Below are positions 44,520-53,471 of a stretch of 64,000 nt of DNA, in pieces. Each line of letters begins with the position of its first letter. Position 1 is the first letter of the stretch. The notes under the pieces were generated by a model that was not told where the DNA came from, ran no database searches, and worked only from the letters and a program-made list of their open reading frames with translations. A program made the translations under genes and the position numbers. The DNA lies in contig NZ_JAJBTT010000001.1 in NCBI RefSeq assembly GCF_020860705.1, forward strand, positions 124,001 to 188,000, in the 5' to 3' direction. The DNA comes from Akkermansia sp. GTDB lineage: Bacteria; Verrucomicrobiota; Verrucomicrobiia; Verrucomicrobiales; Akkermansiaceae.

Positions 44520-46133
44520 ATGTTCGACATCCTGCTCAATCACAACACCCTGGTTCTCTTTGGAATCATCTTCTTCGGCATCGCCCTTGGCAGCATTAAA
44601 ATATACGGCCTGAACCTCGGTCTTTCCGGCGTTCTCTTCGTAGCTCTTGCCGCCGGCCACTACAGCCTGGCCATCCCCAACGGCGTAGGCCAGCTGGGCC
44701 TGGCGCTTTTCGTCTATTGCGTGGGCCTGAGCGCGGGCAACCGCTTCTTTTCCGCCATCGCCAAGCAGGGCAGCAAGCTGGCGGTCATGGCCGCCGTCAT
44801 CGTAGGCGTTTCCGCCCTCTTCACCTGCCTGTGCGGCATCTGGTTCAAGGTTCCCGCCGGGATTTCCTCCGGCATCTTTGCCGGGGCCTGCACCAGTACC
44901 CCGGCCCTGGCGGCGGCTACGGAAAGCCTGCCCGGAACCTCCGGCAGCGGCGTCAGCATTGGCTACGGCATCGCCTACCCGTTCGGCGTGGTGGGCGTGG
45001 TCCTGTTCGTCCAGCTTCTGCCGCGCCTGCTGCACATTGACCTGAACAAGGAGGCCAAGGTCATGCACTCCAAGCAGGAGGCCAGCATTATTTCACGCCT
45101 CGTCCGCGTCACCCAGCCCAACCTGATCGGCCAGAACATTGCGGACTGCAAGCTGCTGGACGGCCTGCACTGCATGGTGACCCGCGTGGTGCGCAATGAC
45201 AGGCTGATGCCCCTGACGCCGGAAGACACGTTCCGGGAAGGAACGGAAGTCCTCATCGTCGGCAACAGCGACACCATGCCGCATGACATCGCCTTCCTGG
45301 GAGAAACATGCGAGAATCCCTACCCCATGGACTCCCAGAAGGAACGCCGCAAGCTGATCCTGACGGACAAGAACTATGCCGGCCGCAAGCTGCGCGACCT
45401 GAAAACCCTGCGCACGGACGGCGTTATCATCTCCCGCATCTCCCGCCTGGGCTTCACCTTCGTCCCCACGGGGGACACCACGCTGGAACGCAACGACGTG
45501 CTGACCGTCGTAGGTTCCCCGGAAAACCTTACCAAATACGGAGATAAAATCGGCCACCGCAGCCAGGACATGAACCAGACGGACCTGCTCTCCCTGGGCT
45601 TCGGCCTTTCCCTGGGCATTGTCCTGGGGCTGGTCAACTTCAGCTTCGGCAACGGCATGGGCATTTCCCTGGGCATTGCCGGCGGTCCGCTGATCGTGGC
45701 CCTGCTGCTCGGCCACTTCGGAAGGCTGGGGCCTATCGTGGGGTACATCCCCCGCCCCACCCGCCTGCTTCTTCAGGACCTGGGGCTGGTCTTCTTCCTG
45801 GCTGACGCCGGCATCAAGGGCGGCGCTGATCTGGTGGATACGGTGGCCACCCACGGCGCGGCCGTTTTCATCATGGGCATCATCGTCACCTGCTCCGGCA
45901 TGTTCGCCGGGTACCTCATCGGCATGAAGGTCTTCAAGATGAACATCCTGGAATGCCTGGGCGGCATCTGCGGCGGCATGACCTCTACCCCGGCCCTGGG
46001 CGCCATCGCCAGCAAGACGGACTCCCAGGCCCCCGTGGTCAGCTACGCCACCGCCTACCCCGTAGCCCTCATCCTGATGACCATCATTGCCAAGGTCATC
46101 ATCCAGACCATCGGCGGCCAGGTGGGCATCTAG
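44520..46133 (+). CDS. AspT/YidE-family transporter with paired RCK_C domains
   Basis: A 537-residue antiporter-type membrane protein. Two homologous membrane halves (about 1-175 and 370-537) each hold five or so helices with the signature GxxxGACTSTPALAAATE (first half) and GGICGGMTSTPALGAIASKT (second half). Between them are two TrkA_C/RCK_C regulatory domains (about 205-365; LIGQNIADCKLLDGLHCMVTRVVR and LILTDKNYAGRKLRDLKTL). Relatives exchange aspartate for alanine or are uncharacterised (YidE, YbjL). It starts 11 nt after nrdG, so it may be part of that transcript, though no functional link is evident. Confidence 0.9.
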   Translation: MFDILLNHNTLVLFGIIFFGIALGSIKIYGLNLGLSGVLFVALAAGHYSLAIPNGVGQLGLALFVYCVGLSAGNRFFSAIAKQGSKLAVMAAVIVGVSALFTCLCGIWFKVPAGISSGIFAGACTSTPALAAATESLPGTSGSGVSIGYGIAYPFGVVGVVLFVQLLPRLLHIDLNKEAKVMHSKQEASIISRLVRVTQPNLIGQNIADCKLLDGLHCMVTRVVRNDRLMPLTPEDTFREGTEVLIVGNSDTMPHDIAFLGETCENPYPMDSQKERRKLILTDKNYAGRKLRDLKTLRTDGVIISRISRLGFTFVPTGDTTLERNDVLTVVGSPENLTKYGDKIGHRSQDMNQTDLLSLGFGLSLGIVLGLVNFSFGNGMGISLGIAGGPLIVALLLGHFGRLGPIVGYIPRPTRLLLQDLGLVFFLADAGIKGGADLVDTVATHGAAVFIMGIIVTCSGMFAGYLIGMKVFKMNILECLGGICGGMTSTPALGAIASKTDSQAPVVSYATAYPVALILMTIIAKVIIQTIGGQVGI

Positions 46134-46474
46134 CCAGCAGGGCCGGACGCGCCACAAACTTCAGAAGAGAAGATACGCATTCTCCTGGGGAAAACCGTTC
46201 TCAGCCCCCTGTTCTTCCCACCAGGTGGAATTTATCCATTGCTTTGATTCCATCTTTTTATCCATGAAATTGTTTTAGGAGAGCGGCAAAAATTTCCATC
46301 CCCTCTCCAGGAACAAAAAATGATGTTGTTTTTTGGGGCCATCAGATATTAAATGAGTAAAGCAGGTTGATGCACAGGCTCTCCCGCCGTCAAGCCTTGA
46401 AGAAACCAAGACGGAAGACCACCCAGACCCGGACCGGGAAACTATGGAACAAAATAGATTGAAACGATTGGCTT
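46134..46474. other. Intergenic region, no gene seen
   Basis: This 341-bp gap between the AspT-type transporter and the orphan lipoprotein holds no convincing gene. It is more AT-rich than its surroundings. A weak hairpin CAAAAAA/TTTTTTG (46314-46320 with 46329-46335) could act as a poor terminator for the transporter. No riboswitch or repeat is evident. Confidence 0.5.
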
Positions 46475-47032
46475 ATGAAAAAAACGCCCCATGCTTTATC
46501 CATTATCCCTGCCATTTCAATTCTGTTCAGCCTTGTTTTAACCAGTTGCAGCCCGGAACCGGAAAAGCATGCATGGGAAGACAAGGGAGAATTATTGAGT
46601 GAAAAAGAGGACTTCAAGAATTTTCCGCAGGCCTCCCACATCCATGTCGTCTGGGATCTGTCTCAAAAAGAGATGAACGATTATTCCAATCCGAGAACTT
46701 TGATGCATATTTATCCCGATGACGACATCATCAGGAATGTGTTCACTCATTCCTCTGAATCCCTGCCATTCCCGGGAAGTTTTGATTCAGACCAGATAAC
46801 GTTATTTTCCGTCAAAGATTCATTGAATAAGAAATTCCTTAACAAGGTTAATCCCGTACTAAATCATCACGGCTACCCTGAAATCAGGAAAAAGGATGTT
46901 AACGCTTATTGGCGTGGAAGGTATTCCATAACAGGATCGGACGATTTCTGGTACGATATGGAAGCCGTTATTTTTCATGACGGTTCTTCCTTTATACTGT
47001 TTACGAAGATTCCCAAGAAAGTGCTCAGATAA
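46475..47032 (+). CDS. Orphan lipoprotein
   Basis: A 185-residue lipoprotein of unknown function. The signal peptide is long (KKTPHALSIIPAISILFSLVL) and ends in the lipobox VLTSC (Cys25). The mature part shows HIHVVWDLSQKEMNDYSNP, then SDQITLFSVKDSLNKKFLNK and FWYDMEAVIFHDGSSFILFT, a mixed alpha/beta pattern without a known motif. Base composition is AT-richer than the neighbours, which suggests a lineage-specific or recently gained gene. It stands alone between the transporter and GH36. Confidence 0.7.
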   Translation: MKKTPHALSIIPAISILFSLVLTSCSPEPEKHAWEDKGELLSEKEDFKNFPQASHIHVVWDLSQKEMNDYSNPRTLMHIYPDDDIIRNVFTHSSESLPFPGSFDSDQITLFSVKDSLNKKFLNKVNPVLNHHGYPEIRKKDVNAYWRGRYSITGSDDFWYDMEAVIFHDGSSFILFTKIPKKVLR

Positions 47033-47200
47033 TGATCAAACCATTAGAGAGAAACACGCGCCCATCCCTCCTATGAATCCGGAAAGAAAATACCATATGC
47101 CGTTTCACCATGCCTGGGATGCACTGAAACAGGCATGTACGAGGGCCTTCCGGTTTATCGGCAAATAACCCTCCTTCCTTCCCCATCAATATACTGCCGT

Positions 47201-49336
47201 TCAGCTGCCTGTTTCCACCACTTCCATGCAGACGGACTGGAAGACTTTTCTCCAGGGGATGCGGATGCCGGCGTTCATCAGAAAATCACCGCCGAATACC
47301 CGTTCATGGGCGCCGGTGACGGGACCGTTTTCATCCATGTTGATTTCCCTCACCAGATATCTGGCGTCAGGATCCAGGCCTTTCAGGCGCAGGGGAGGCG
47401 GGGAATCAGCCAGCCATTTGTCCATCAGCCACGCGAAGACGACGGCCCTTTTTTCATGGACGTACATCAGGGACACCACCCGGCTTTCATACGGGGAGGA
47501 CAGGCGGTACAGGTCCCCGAACTGGACCACGAGGCGGATGCGCTTGTATTCCGCCAGCGCCCTGCGGGAAAAAGCCATGTCCTCTTCCGTCATGTCGCAG
47601 GGCTGGAGTTCAAAACCCAGGCGGCCGGACATCGCCACGTCAAACCGGAATTTGAGGGGCGTTGCGCGGCCTGTCTGATGGTTGGGGGAAGCCGTCACAT
47701 GGGAAGCCATGGAGATGGCCGGGAACAGGTGCCCGATGCCCCACTGCATGAATACGCGTTCACAGGCGTCCGTATTGTCGGAAGTCCAGAATTCATGGTG
47801 TCTCCGCATCGTTCCATAATCGGCGCGGCCCCCGCCGGAGGAACAGGCCTGGAACACCACGTCCGGGAATTCCGCCGCCAGCGTATCCAGAATGATTTCA
47901 TAGCCGCGGACATAGTCCATGGACAGGTTCCCCTGATGGGAGGCGTCCAGCCAGGAGGAGCCGGGATCGGAAATCTTGCGGTTGCAGTCCCATTTGACAT
48001 AGGAAATGCCGGGATGCTTTCCGAGAAGCTCACGCATCACGCCGAGGATGTAGCGGCGCACGTCCGGGTTGCTCAAGTCCAGCAGATACTGGCTGCGTTC
48101 CAGCCTGTTTTCCCGGTGCGGAAGGCCTATTACCCATTCCGGATGCTCCTGATACAGTTCCGACTGGGGGTTCACCATTTCCGGCTCCACCCAGAGGCCG
48201 AAGCATATTCCCAGCTTTTCCGCCTGCCGGGCCAGGCCTTCCAGCCCATGGGGCAATTTGTTACGGTTCACCTTCCAGTCCCCCAGACCGGCGCGGGCGT
48301 CATTGCGCGGGAATTGATTGCCGAACCAGCCGTCGTCCAGCACGAACAGCTCAATTCCCAAATCCGCCGCACGCTTCATCATGCCGTGCAGCACTTTTTC
48401 CGTGAAGGTAAAGTACACGCCCTCCCATGAATTCAATAAGGTCAGCCGTTCCGTGCCGCCGCCGCGCAGGCCGTAGCGGCGCGCCCAGCGGTGGATGCGC
48501 CGGGAGGCTTCCCCCTTGCCGTTTCCACTGTGCACCAGAATCAGGGGAGGCGTTTCAAATGCTCCGCCGCCATCCAGCAGATAGGACGCCGGGGCCACAT
48601 CCGGCCCCGCTCCGGCAAAGAGGTAATGATACGGACTGTGCCGGAACCATATCCGGTAGTTGCCGGACCATGCCAGTGCCCCCAGAATCACTTCCCCGGA
48701 GTCTTCCTGCGCCGGACCGTCCAGGGAGATGATGAAGCCGGGGCTTCCCTCCTGCGCGGCGCGGGTTCCGGTTCCGGAAAGCAGGGACAGTTCGTGGCCT
48801 CTCTGGATTTCCTCCTCGCTCATCAGGGATTCGCCGCCCCACGTGCCGCGGAAGCTGGTGACGAAGTACCGCCCTGCGCGCAGATTCAGTTGCCCGGACG
48901 CCGCGCGGTGGATGCGAATGCCTCCTTTTCCCTCGTTCCGTATCACCGCCCACTGCATGAAGGCGTCCGATTCCCGGTGGGAACGCACGTGAATTTCCAC
49001 CCGTACCGGATAGGAAGGGTCTTTACAATAAAAGACGGCCTCTTCCCGGTCTTCATCCAGTGCCAGAACCTCCCACCCCAGGCATTCCAGGCGCAGGGAA
49101 AGGGTTCCGTCCGCCTGGGTGATGCAAATGCCGTATTCATCGGAAGCATTGGGAAGCCCCGTCACGGAATCCGCGAGGGAAGAGTACAGCAGAGGCGCCT
49201 CAACGGCGCCCTCCAGGGCATCCCCCGGTTCACGCAGCCGCGGCCCGTAATAGGCCCGGCGTACATGGCCCTGTTCATCCCGGAACAGGCTCATCTGAGA
49301 GGAACGGGTCAGCAAATGCACGGAATCCGGCGTCAT
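47201..49336 (-). CDS. Alpha-galactosidase (GH36)
   Basis: A 711-residue enzyme that releases terminal alpha-galactose from glycans or oligosaccharides. It has the N-terminal beta-supersandwich (about 1-290), the barrel from about 300 and a C-terminal sheet. The nucleophile is Asp450 in SYVKWDCNR, and the acid/base is Asp520 in FWTSDNTDA. FVLDDGWFG, GLWVEPEMV and QACSSGGGRADY are typical GH36 marks. There is no signal peptide, so it is probably cytoplasmic. ATG 49336 is preferred; the longer frame begins with TTG at 49345. It is a single gene, with no transporter beside it. Confidence 0.93.
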   Translation of the reverse strand: MTPDSVHLLTRSSQMSLFRDEQGHVRRAYYGPRLREPGDALEGAVEAPLLYSSLADSVTGLPNASDEYGICITQADGTLSLRLECLGWEVLALDEDREEAVFYCKDPSYPVRVEIHVRSHRESDAFMQWAVIRNEGKGGIRIHRAASGQLNLRAGRYFVTSFRGTWGGESLMSEEEIQRGHELSLLSGTGTRAAQEGSPGFIISLDGPAQEDSGEVILGALAWSGNYRIWFRHSPYHYLFAGAGPDVAPASYLLDGGGAFETPPLILVHSGNGKGEASRRIHRWARRYGLRGGGTERLTLLNSWEGVYFTFTEKVLHGMMKRAADLGIELFVLDDGWFGNQFPRNDARAGLGDWKVNRNKLPHGLEGLARQAEKLGICFGLWVEPEMVNPQSELYQEHPEWVIGLPHRENRLERSQYLLDLSNPDVRRYILGVMRELLGKHPGISYVKWDCNRKISDPGSSWLDASHQGNLSMDYVRGYEIILDTLAAEFPDVVFQACSSGGGRADYGTMRRHHEFWTSDNTDACERVFMQWGIGHLFPAISMASHVTASPNHQTGRATPLKFRFDVAMSGRLGFELQPCDMTEEDMAFSRRALAEYKRIRLVVQFGDLYRLSSPYESRVVSLMYVHEKRAVVFAWLMDKWLADSPPPLRLKGLDPDARYLVREINMDENGPVTGAHERVFGGDFLMNAGIRIPWRKVFQSVCMEVVETGS

Positions 49337-49466
49337 GGTCAGCAAAAGGGAAAGGGGTCAGTCATTTTTTCCGGGCAGGCGCATGGCCGCACCTGCCTTG
49401 TCCATTAAGGCCTGCGCCGGACAGGGAAGTCAATGGCAAAATGACCGGGGAGGCGGGACGTTTCCA

Positions 49467-49739
49467 CTACTTTTTCCACAGGCAGGAAGAAGGCCGGAAT
49501 TTCATGGAGCATGATTCATGCACCAACAGTTTACTGCCGTTTTCCGGATGGCGCACCACCCGCGCACGCCGCCGCTTGATGCTGAACGAACCAAAACCGC
49601 GGAATTTGACCAGTGACCGCCTTCGGACCGCCTGCGCAATCGTGTCCAGCACGGCGTCCAGCGCTCGTTCCGCCTGTCGGGGGGTAATGCCGTCCCCCAG
49701 CTCCTTCTGCAATTCCCGGATGAATTCTGTCTTATTCAT
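49467..49739 (-). CDS. HU/IHF-family DNA-binding protein
   Basis: A 90-residue nucleoid protein. It opens MNKTEFIRELQKELGDGITPRQAERALDAV and has the HU core VKFRGFGSFSIKRRRARVVRHPENG with its arm region. The C-terminal part (KLLVHESCSMKFRPSSCLWK) differs from the common IPAxKxxxFKxGKxLK, with two Cys residues and a shorter end. It binds and bends DNA without strong sequence preference. ATG 49739 is the family start; the open frame extends to 49835. It stands alone. Confidence 0.9.
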   Translation of the reverse strand: MNKTEFIRELQKELGDGITPRQAERALDAVLDTIAQAVRRRSLVKFRGFGSFSIKRRRARVVRHPENGSKLLVHESCSMKFRPSSCLWKK

Positions 49740-49894
49740 AAGGCATCCATCATGGAACACCCCATTCTTCCGGTAAAGCAGAGACGAAACGTCCGCATTC
49801 CTGCCACCGGCCCCTGTACGGCAGTCCCCTTCCATTCCGGTCCGTAAGTTTCACCCTTGCCACCCTCTCCACGGCCTATTAAAGTTCCGGAGAA

Positions 49895-51364
49895 ATGCCT
49901 TGCCCCGCCTCCGATGCCCCCTGCCCGGAACAAGCGTTCAACGTGACCGCGCTGAAATGGCATAGCTGCACCTGGCTTTTACTGCCTGTCCTGGTCTTCA
50001 TGGCAGGATGGATGCACTGGTACATTGCTCTTCCCCTGACGGCCCTGCTGTTCGCGGGGCTGGCGGCTCCCGGGCGGAAGGAACTGCCGGAAAAGCCTTC
50101 TCTCCCCGCCTTTCCGCTGTTTACGCGCTCTTCCCTTGCCGTTCTGGCGGCATTCCTCGTCCTGATGGTGCTGTCCGGGTGGGGGGAATGGGTCAATCAG
50201 CACCCGGACCATATTGTCCGGAACGCCTGTCTGCGTGAATTGGTCGCCAGTCCGTGGCCCGTCGTTTTTCCGGATGGAGATGTTTTGATTTACAACACAG
50301 GGTTCTGGCTGGTTCCGGCCCTGGCAGGCAAACTGGCGGGGCTGGGGGTTGCACGCGCGCTGGTCGTGCTGTGGGGGGCATGGGGCCTGTTCCTGGCGTG
50401 GCTGTGGCTCTGTGTTTTCTCCGGCCGCCGTTCCCTGCTGCTCGCACTGCTGATGGTGCTGTTCGGCTCCCTGCTGAATTTCCAGTACTGGCTGGGACTG
50501 GACCTGCTCAGGCTGCATTACTTCGGCACGGCGGAACAGATCATGTGCAGCGCAAACGCCTCCATTCCCGTCATGCTTTTTTTCATCTTCCTGGCTTCGG
50601 GCCGCATGCCCCTGAACTGGATGCCCCTGCTGTTTGCGGCTACGGCCTTCTATTCACCTCTCGCGGCTGTTGGGGGATTGCCCCTGGCCGCATGCCAGTG
50701 GCTCCTGCAATGGAAAAAACAGCCGCATCCCTGGCGCATCCTGTTCCATCCCTCCTTTCCGGCAGCCGTCGTTCTGGGAGTATGCCTTCTCTTTTATTAT
50801 GCAGCGGTAAACGCTCCGTCCTCCCATATGGGCATGCGGCCCTTTTACACGCTCCCGGGGGATTTTCTGCTGGCGGGAACCTCCTTCCTGCTGTACGGCC
50901 TGTTCTGCTGGCGGGATTTCCGGAGGAATTCCCTTTTCATCTGCACGCTGGCAACCGGCCTCGCACTCCCCTTCTTTTACATCAATGGAGACGTCAATGA
51001 CCTGCTCTGCAAGGGGAGCGTTCCGGTGATGGCATGCCTGCTCTCTTTCCTGGCCTTCAGCTGGGCCCGGCATCCTGCCCTCAGGCTCTGGATATGGCTT
51101 CTGCTGGCGCTCGGCTTGGCGCCCCGGTTCAATATTCCCTATTACGTCTGTTCTTCCAGCGCTATCCAGGCCTTCCTGGTGCCGTCCGCCTCAAGCACGG
51201 ATTCTTCTTCCTTTCCATGCAGGGAATGGCGGCTGCTTACCCATGCTCCCCGGGCGCGCCGGCAGGATGCATGGGGTTCCGCCATGTACCACCCCGAGCA
51301 CCGGTGGTATCCCTATTATTCCGGCACGCCGCACCCATGGCTGCGTTTTATTTACCGTTTTTAG
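49895..51364 (+). CDS. Polytopic membrane protein, possibly GT-C-like
   Basis: A 489-residue protein with about ten to twelve transmembrane helices (for example LLLPVLVFMAGWMHWYIALP, LAVLAAFLVLMVLSGWGEWV, SLLLALLMVLFGSLLNFQYW and LRLWIWLLLALGLAPRF). A soluble C-terminal tail of about 75 residues is rich in Ser, Pro and Trp (AMYHPEHRWYPYYSGTPHPW). The large loop after helix 3 (WVNQHPDHIVRNACLRELV...) could hold an acidic active site as in GT-C glycosyltransferases, but no diagnostic motif is clear. The function is unknown. Confidence 0.65.
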   Translation: MPCPASDAPCPEQAFNVTALKWHSCTWLLLPVLVFMAGWMHWYIALPLTALLFAGLAAPGRKELPEKPSLPAFPLFTRSSLAVLAAFLVLMVLSGWGEWVNQHPDHIVRNACLRELVASPWPVVFPDGDVLIYNTGFWLVPALAGKLAGLGVARALVVLWGAWGLFLAWLWLCVFSGRRSLLLALLMVLFGSLLNFQYWLGLDLLRLHYFGTAEQIMCSANASIPVMLFFIFLASGRMPLNWMPLLFAATAFYSPLAAVGGLPLAACQWLLQWKKQPHPWRILFHPSFPAAVVLGVCLLFYYAAVNAPSSHMGMRPFYTLPGDFLLAGTSFLLYGLFCWRDFRRNSLFICTLATGLALPFFYINGDVNDLLCKGSVPVMACLLSFLAFSWARHPALRLWIWLLLALGLAPRFNIPYYVCSSSAIQAFLVPSASSTDSSSFPCREWRLLTHAPRARRQDAWGSAMYHPEHRWYPYYSGTPHPWLRFIYRF

Positions 51365-51449
51365 CGGAAAGAAAGCAGTTGCAGGAAAAGAAACCGGGAA
51401 AGGATCCCGCACCTCCGGATTGTTCTTCAAAGAGGAAAAGGCCTGATCC

Positions 51450-52004
51450 TCAGGAGGCCTTTTGCCCTTCCTCCCGGAATTTCTTCCAGCAATCCTCAAT
51501 GACTGCGGGCAGGGGTTTGCCTTCCTTGTCCATATCCCCCTGGCTCACCATTTTCTTAATCATTTTTCCGGAAACAGGGTCCAGAATGATGACGGCGGGA
51601 GGCCCGAAAACAACATAGGGGGCTTTGGAACCTATGCATCCCACTACGTTGCCCGCTTCTTCCGGAACGAATTGGAAGACAAAGGAACCCGGCGTCCTTC
51701 CCGGAGCCTGCTTGGTATCCACCATCCAGAAGATGAATTTTTTGCCGGAGGCCTTCTTAAAAGCAGGCTCCTTGATATGCTTTTTCGTAAAGATGTTGCA
51801 ATACACGCACCAGGAAGAACCTGTCAGATAGATGACGAGGGGAACCTTTTTTTCAATGGCTTCATGGCGCAGCTGGTCAAAAACGGGACTGCCCGATTCA
51901 TTCACGGCGGGAACGGGCGGTTGCTGCTTCACCATGGCGGAAACGGGGACCGTCACGGCAGTCATGACGGCGGCGCAAAACATGAAAACGGCAAACCTGC
52001 TCAT
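51450..52004 (-). CDS. Exported thioredoxin-like protein
   Basis: A 184-residue protein with a signal peptide (MSRFAVFMFCAAVMTAVTVPVSA) and a thioredoxin-like domain. The redox motif is SSWCVYCNIF (CxxC at about residues 65-68), with the cis-Pro region GPPAVIILDPVSG later. The layout resembles DsbD-gamma or YyaL-type periplasmic thiol proteins. It may reduce or oxidise periplasmic thiols. It is convergent with the polytopic membrane gene and divergent from the DUF3750-like gene. Confidence 0.82.
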   Translation of the reverse strand: MSRFAVFMFCAAVMTAVTVPVSAMVKQQPPVPAVNESGSPVFDQLRHEAIEKKVPLVIYLTGSSWCVYCNIFTKKHIKEPAFKKASGKKFIFWMVDTKQAPGRTPGSFVFQFVPEEAGNVVGCIGSKAPYVVFGPPAVIILDPVSGKMIKKMVSQGDMDKEGKPLPAVIEDCWKKFREEGQKAS

Positions 52005-52095
52005 ACCCCGGTGATCATAAGCCGCGCGGAGGGGAAGTCAAACTTCAAGATTCCGCCATTGCCATCATTTGCAGTTCAAGGTATATACATTCGCC

Positions 52096-53025
52096 ATGCG
52101 CCATTCCAACCCCTATAACCGCAGGCACCCTTCACGGAATAAATGGCGCCTCATTTTCTGGCTGTTCATGGCGTTCCTGCTCCTGTGCGGAGCACTGATT
52201 TATTTCCATCCCGCGGAAGATTGGAAAAAGGCGGACCGTAGCAGCAGCGGCCTGGCTCCTCTTCCCGGGGAAGAGCCGGAAGCCGTCGTGCAGGTGTATG
52301 CGGCACGGGCCTTCGGCTGGCGCAAATATTTCGCCGTGCATACGTGGATAGCCGTGAAGGAAAAGAACGCCGACTTTTACACCGTTTACCAGGTCATGGG
52401 CTACCAGCTTCCGTCCACGGGAACCAGCGTTTCCATCGCCCGGGATATTCCGGACCGCAAATGGTTTGGCGCGGAACCGGAATTAATTCAGGAACTGCGC
52501 GGAAAAGCGGCGGAAAAAGCCATTCCCGCCATCAGCCGCACGGCGCAGGAATATCCCCATGCCGGTACTTACTGGATCATCCCCGGCCCCAACAGCAACA
52601 CCTTCACTGCCGCATTGATGAGGGAAGTGCCGGAGCTGACGGTGGAACTTCCTCCTCATGCGGTGGGGAAGGATTATCTGCCCGCCGGCATTGCCGGACG
52701 GACGGAAAGCGGCACGGGCATCCGCCTCAGTTTATGGGGCATCGCCGGATTCAGTCTCGGACTGGCGGAAGGGGTGGAAATCAGCCTGATGGGTCTGGAT
52801 GCAGGTTTTGACCTCCTTCGCCCCGCCCTCAAGCTTCCCATGATCGGCCGCATAGGGGTGCCGGATGCGCCCGTGGGCTGGAACTGGTGGAGCGTCACGC
52901 TGCTTCTTCTGGCAGTCGCATTCATTTGCTTCCGCATCGTCCGCCACCTGCACCGGAAACGTGCGCAGGCGCACCGCATCCCCTACTTCCGCCATCCGCG
53001 GACGAAAACGAGCGAACGCATTTAA
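52096..53025 (+). CDS. DUF3750-like membrane-anchored protein
   Basis: A 309-residue protein with an N-terminal anchor helix (WRLIFWLFMAFLLLCGALIYF), a soluble middle and a C-terminal helix (WWSVTLLLLAVAFICFRIV) followed by a basic cytoplasmic tail. The middle has VYAARAFGWRKYFAVHTWIA, then GTYWIIPGPNSNTFTAALM and GTGIRLSLWGIAGFSLGLAEG, which match what I recall of the DUF3750 family. The Asn/Thr/Phe pattern could suggest a papain-like fold, but this is unproven. ATG 52096 is preferred over 52069. It starts a plus-strand run that ends with miaB. Confidence 0.72.
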   Translation: MRHSNPYNRRHPSRNKWRLIFWLFMAFLLLCGALIYFHPAEDWKKADRSSSGLAPLPGEEPEAVVQVYAARAFGWRKYFAVHTWIAVKEKNADFYTVYQVMGYQLPSTGTSVSIARDIPDRKWFGAEPELIQELRGKAAEKAIPAISRTAQEYPHAGTYWIIPGPNSNTFTAALMREVPELTVELPPHAVGKDYLPAGIAGRTESGTGIRLSLWGIAGFSLGLAEGVEISLMGLDAGFDLLRPALKLPMIGRIGVPDAPVGWNWWSVTLLLLAVAFICFRIVRHLHRKRAQAHRIPYFRHPRTKTSERI

Positions 53026-53139
53026 GACGCGCCTTACGGAAGTCTTTTCCCCTTATCCCGTTCTTCCATGCACGGGAAGAAGGGGAATAAAGCGGAAATT
53101 CGATTGCCAAGCGCGGATGAAGCTGTAAGAATCCGCGCC

Positions 53140-53457
53140 ATGAAAAAGCTCCTGATCCGCTCCTGTCTGATTGCCGGGTTGGCCTGTGCCGCTTCCTGCG
53201 CCTCCAACAAGGAAACGGCGCCTCAGGAACCCGCCCCTGCCGTTCAGCCGGAACAAACCGCCGCAGCGGACCGCCCGGCGCCCTGGGCTCCCGCGCCGGA
53301 GAAACCGGCCATTCTTTCGGAGGATGAACAGGAAGAGTCCGCTCCGGGGCCGGCCGTGTTGCCAGGCGATTTCCGGCCCGGACTGCGCACCCCCCAGCTG
53401 CCGCAGACCCTGCTGTATGACCTGGACGGCAAGCTGATCACTCCCACCGCACCATAA
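53140..53457 (+). CDS. Small Pro/Ala/Glu-rich lipoprotein
   Basis: A 105-residue protein with a lipobox (MKKLLIRSCLIAGLACAASC; Cys20). The rest is low-complexity Pro, Ala and Glu (EPAPAVQPEQTAA, APAPEKPAILSEDEQEE), ending in a short conserved-looking tail (TPQLPQTLLYDLDGKLIT). It may be a cell-envelope spacer. It lies 14 nt before the RNA methyltransferase gene, so it is probably cotranscribed. ATG 53140 is chosen as the start of the signal; the open frame extends to 53068. Confidence 0.7.
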   Translation: MKKLLIRSCLIAGLACAASCASNKETAPQEPAPAVQPEQTAAADRPAPWAPAPEKPAILSEDEQEESAPGPAVLPGDFRPGLRTPQLPQTLLYDLDGKLITPTAP

Positions 53458-53471
53458 TCCTCCCCATCGCC

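Noticed and set aside
47073..47168. Possible 31-residue basic peptide (MNPERKYHMPFHHAWDALKQ...)
   Set aside because: It has an ATG and an amphipathic end but no clear ribosome-binding site and no way to show conservation from one sequence.
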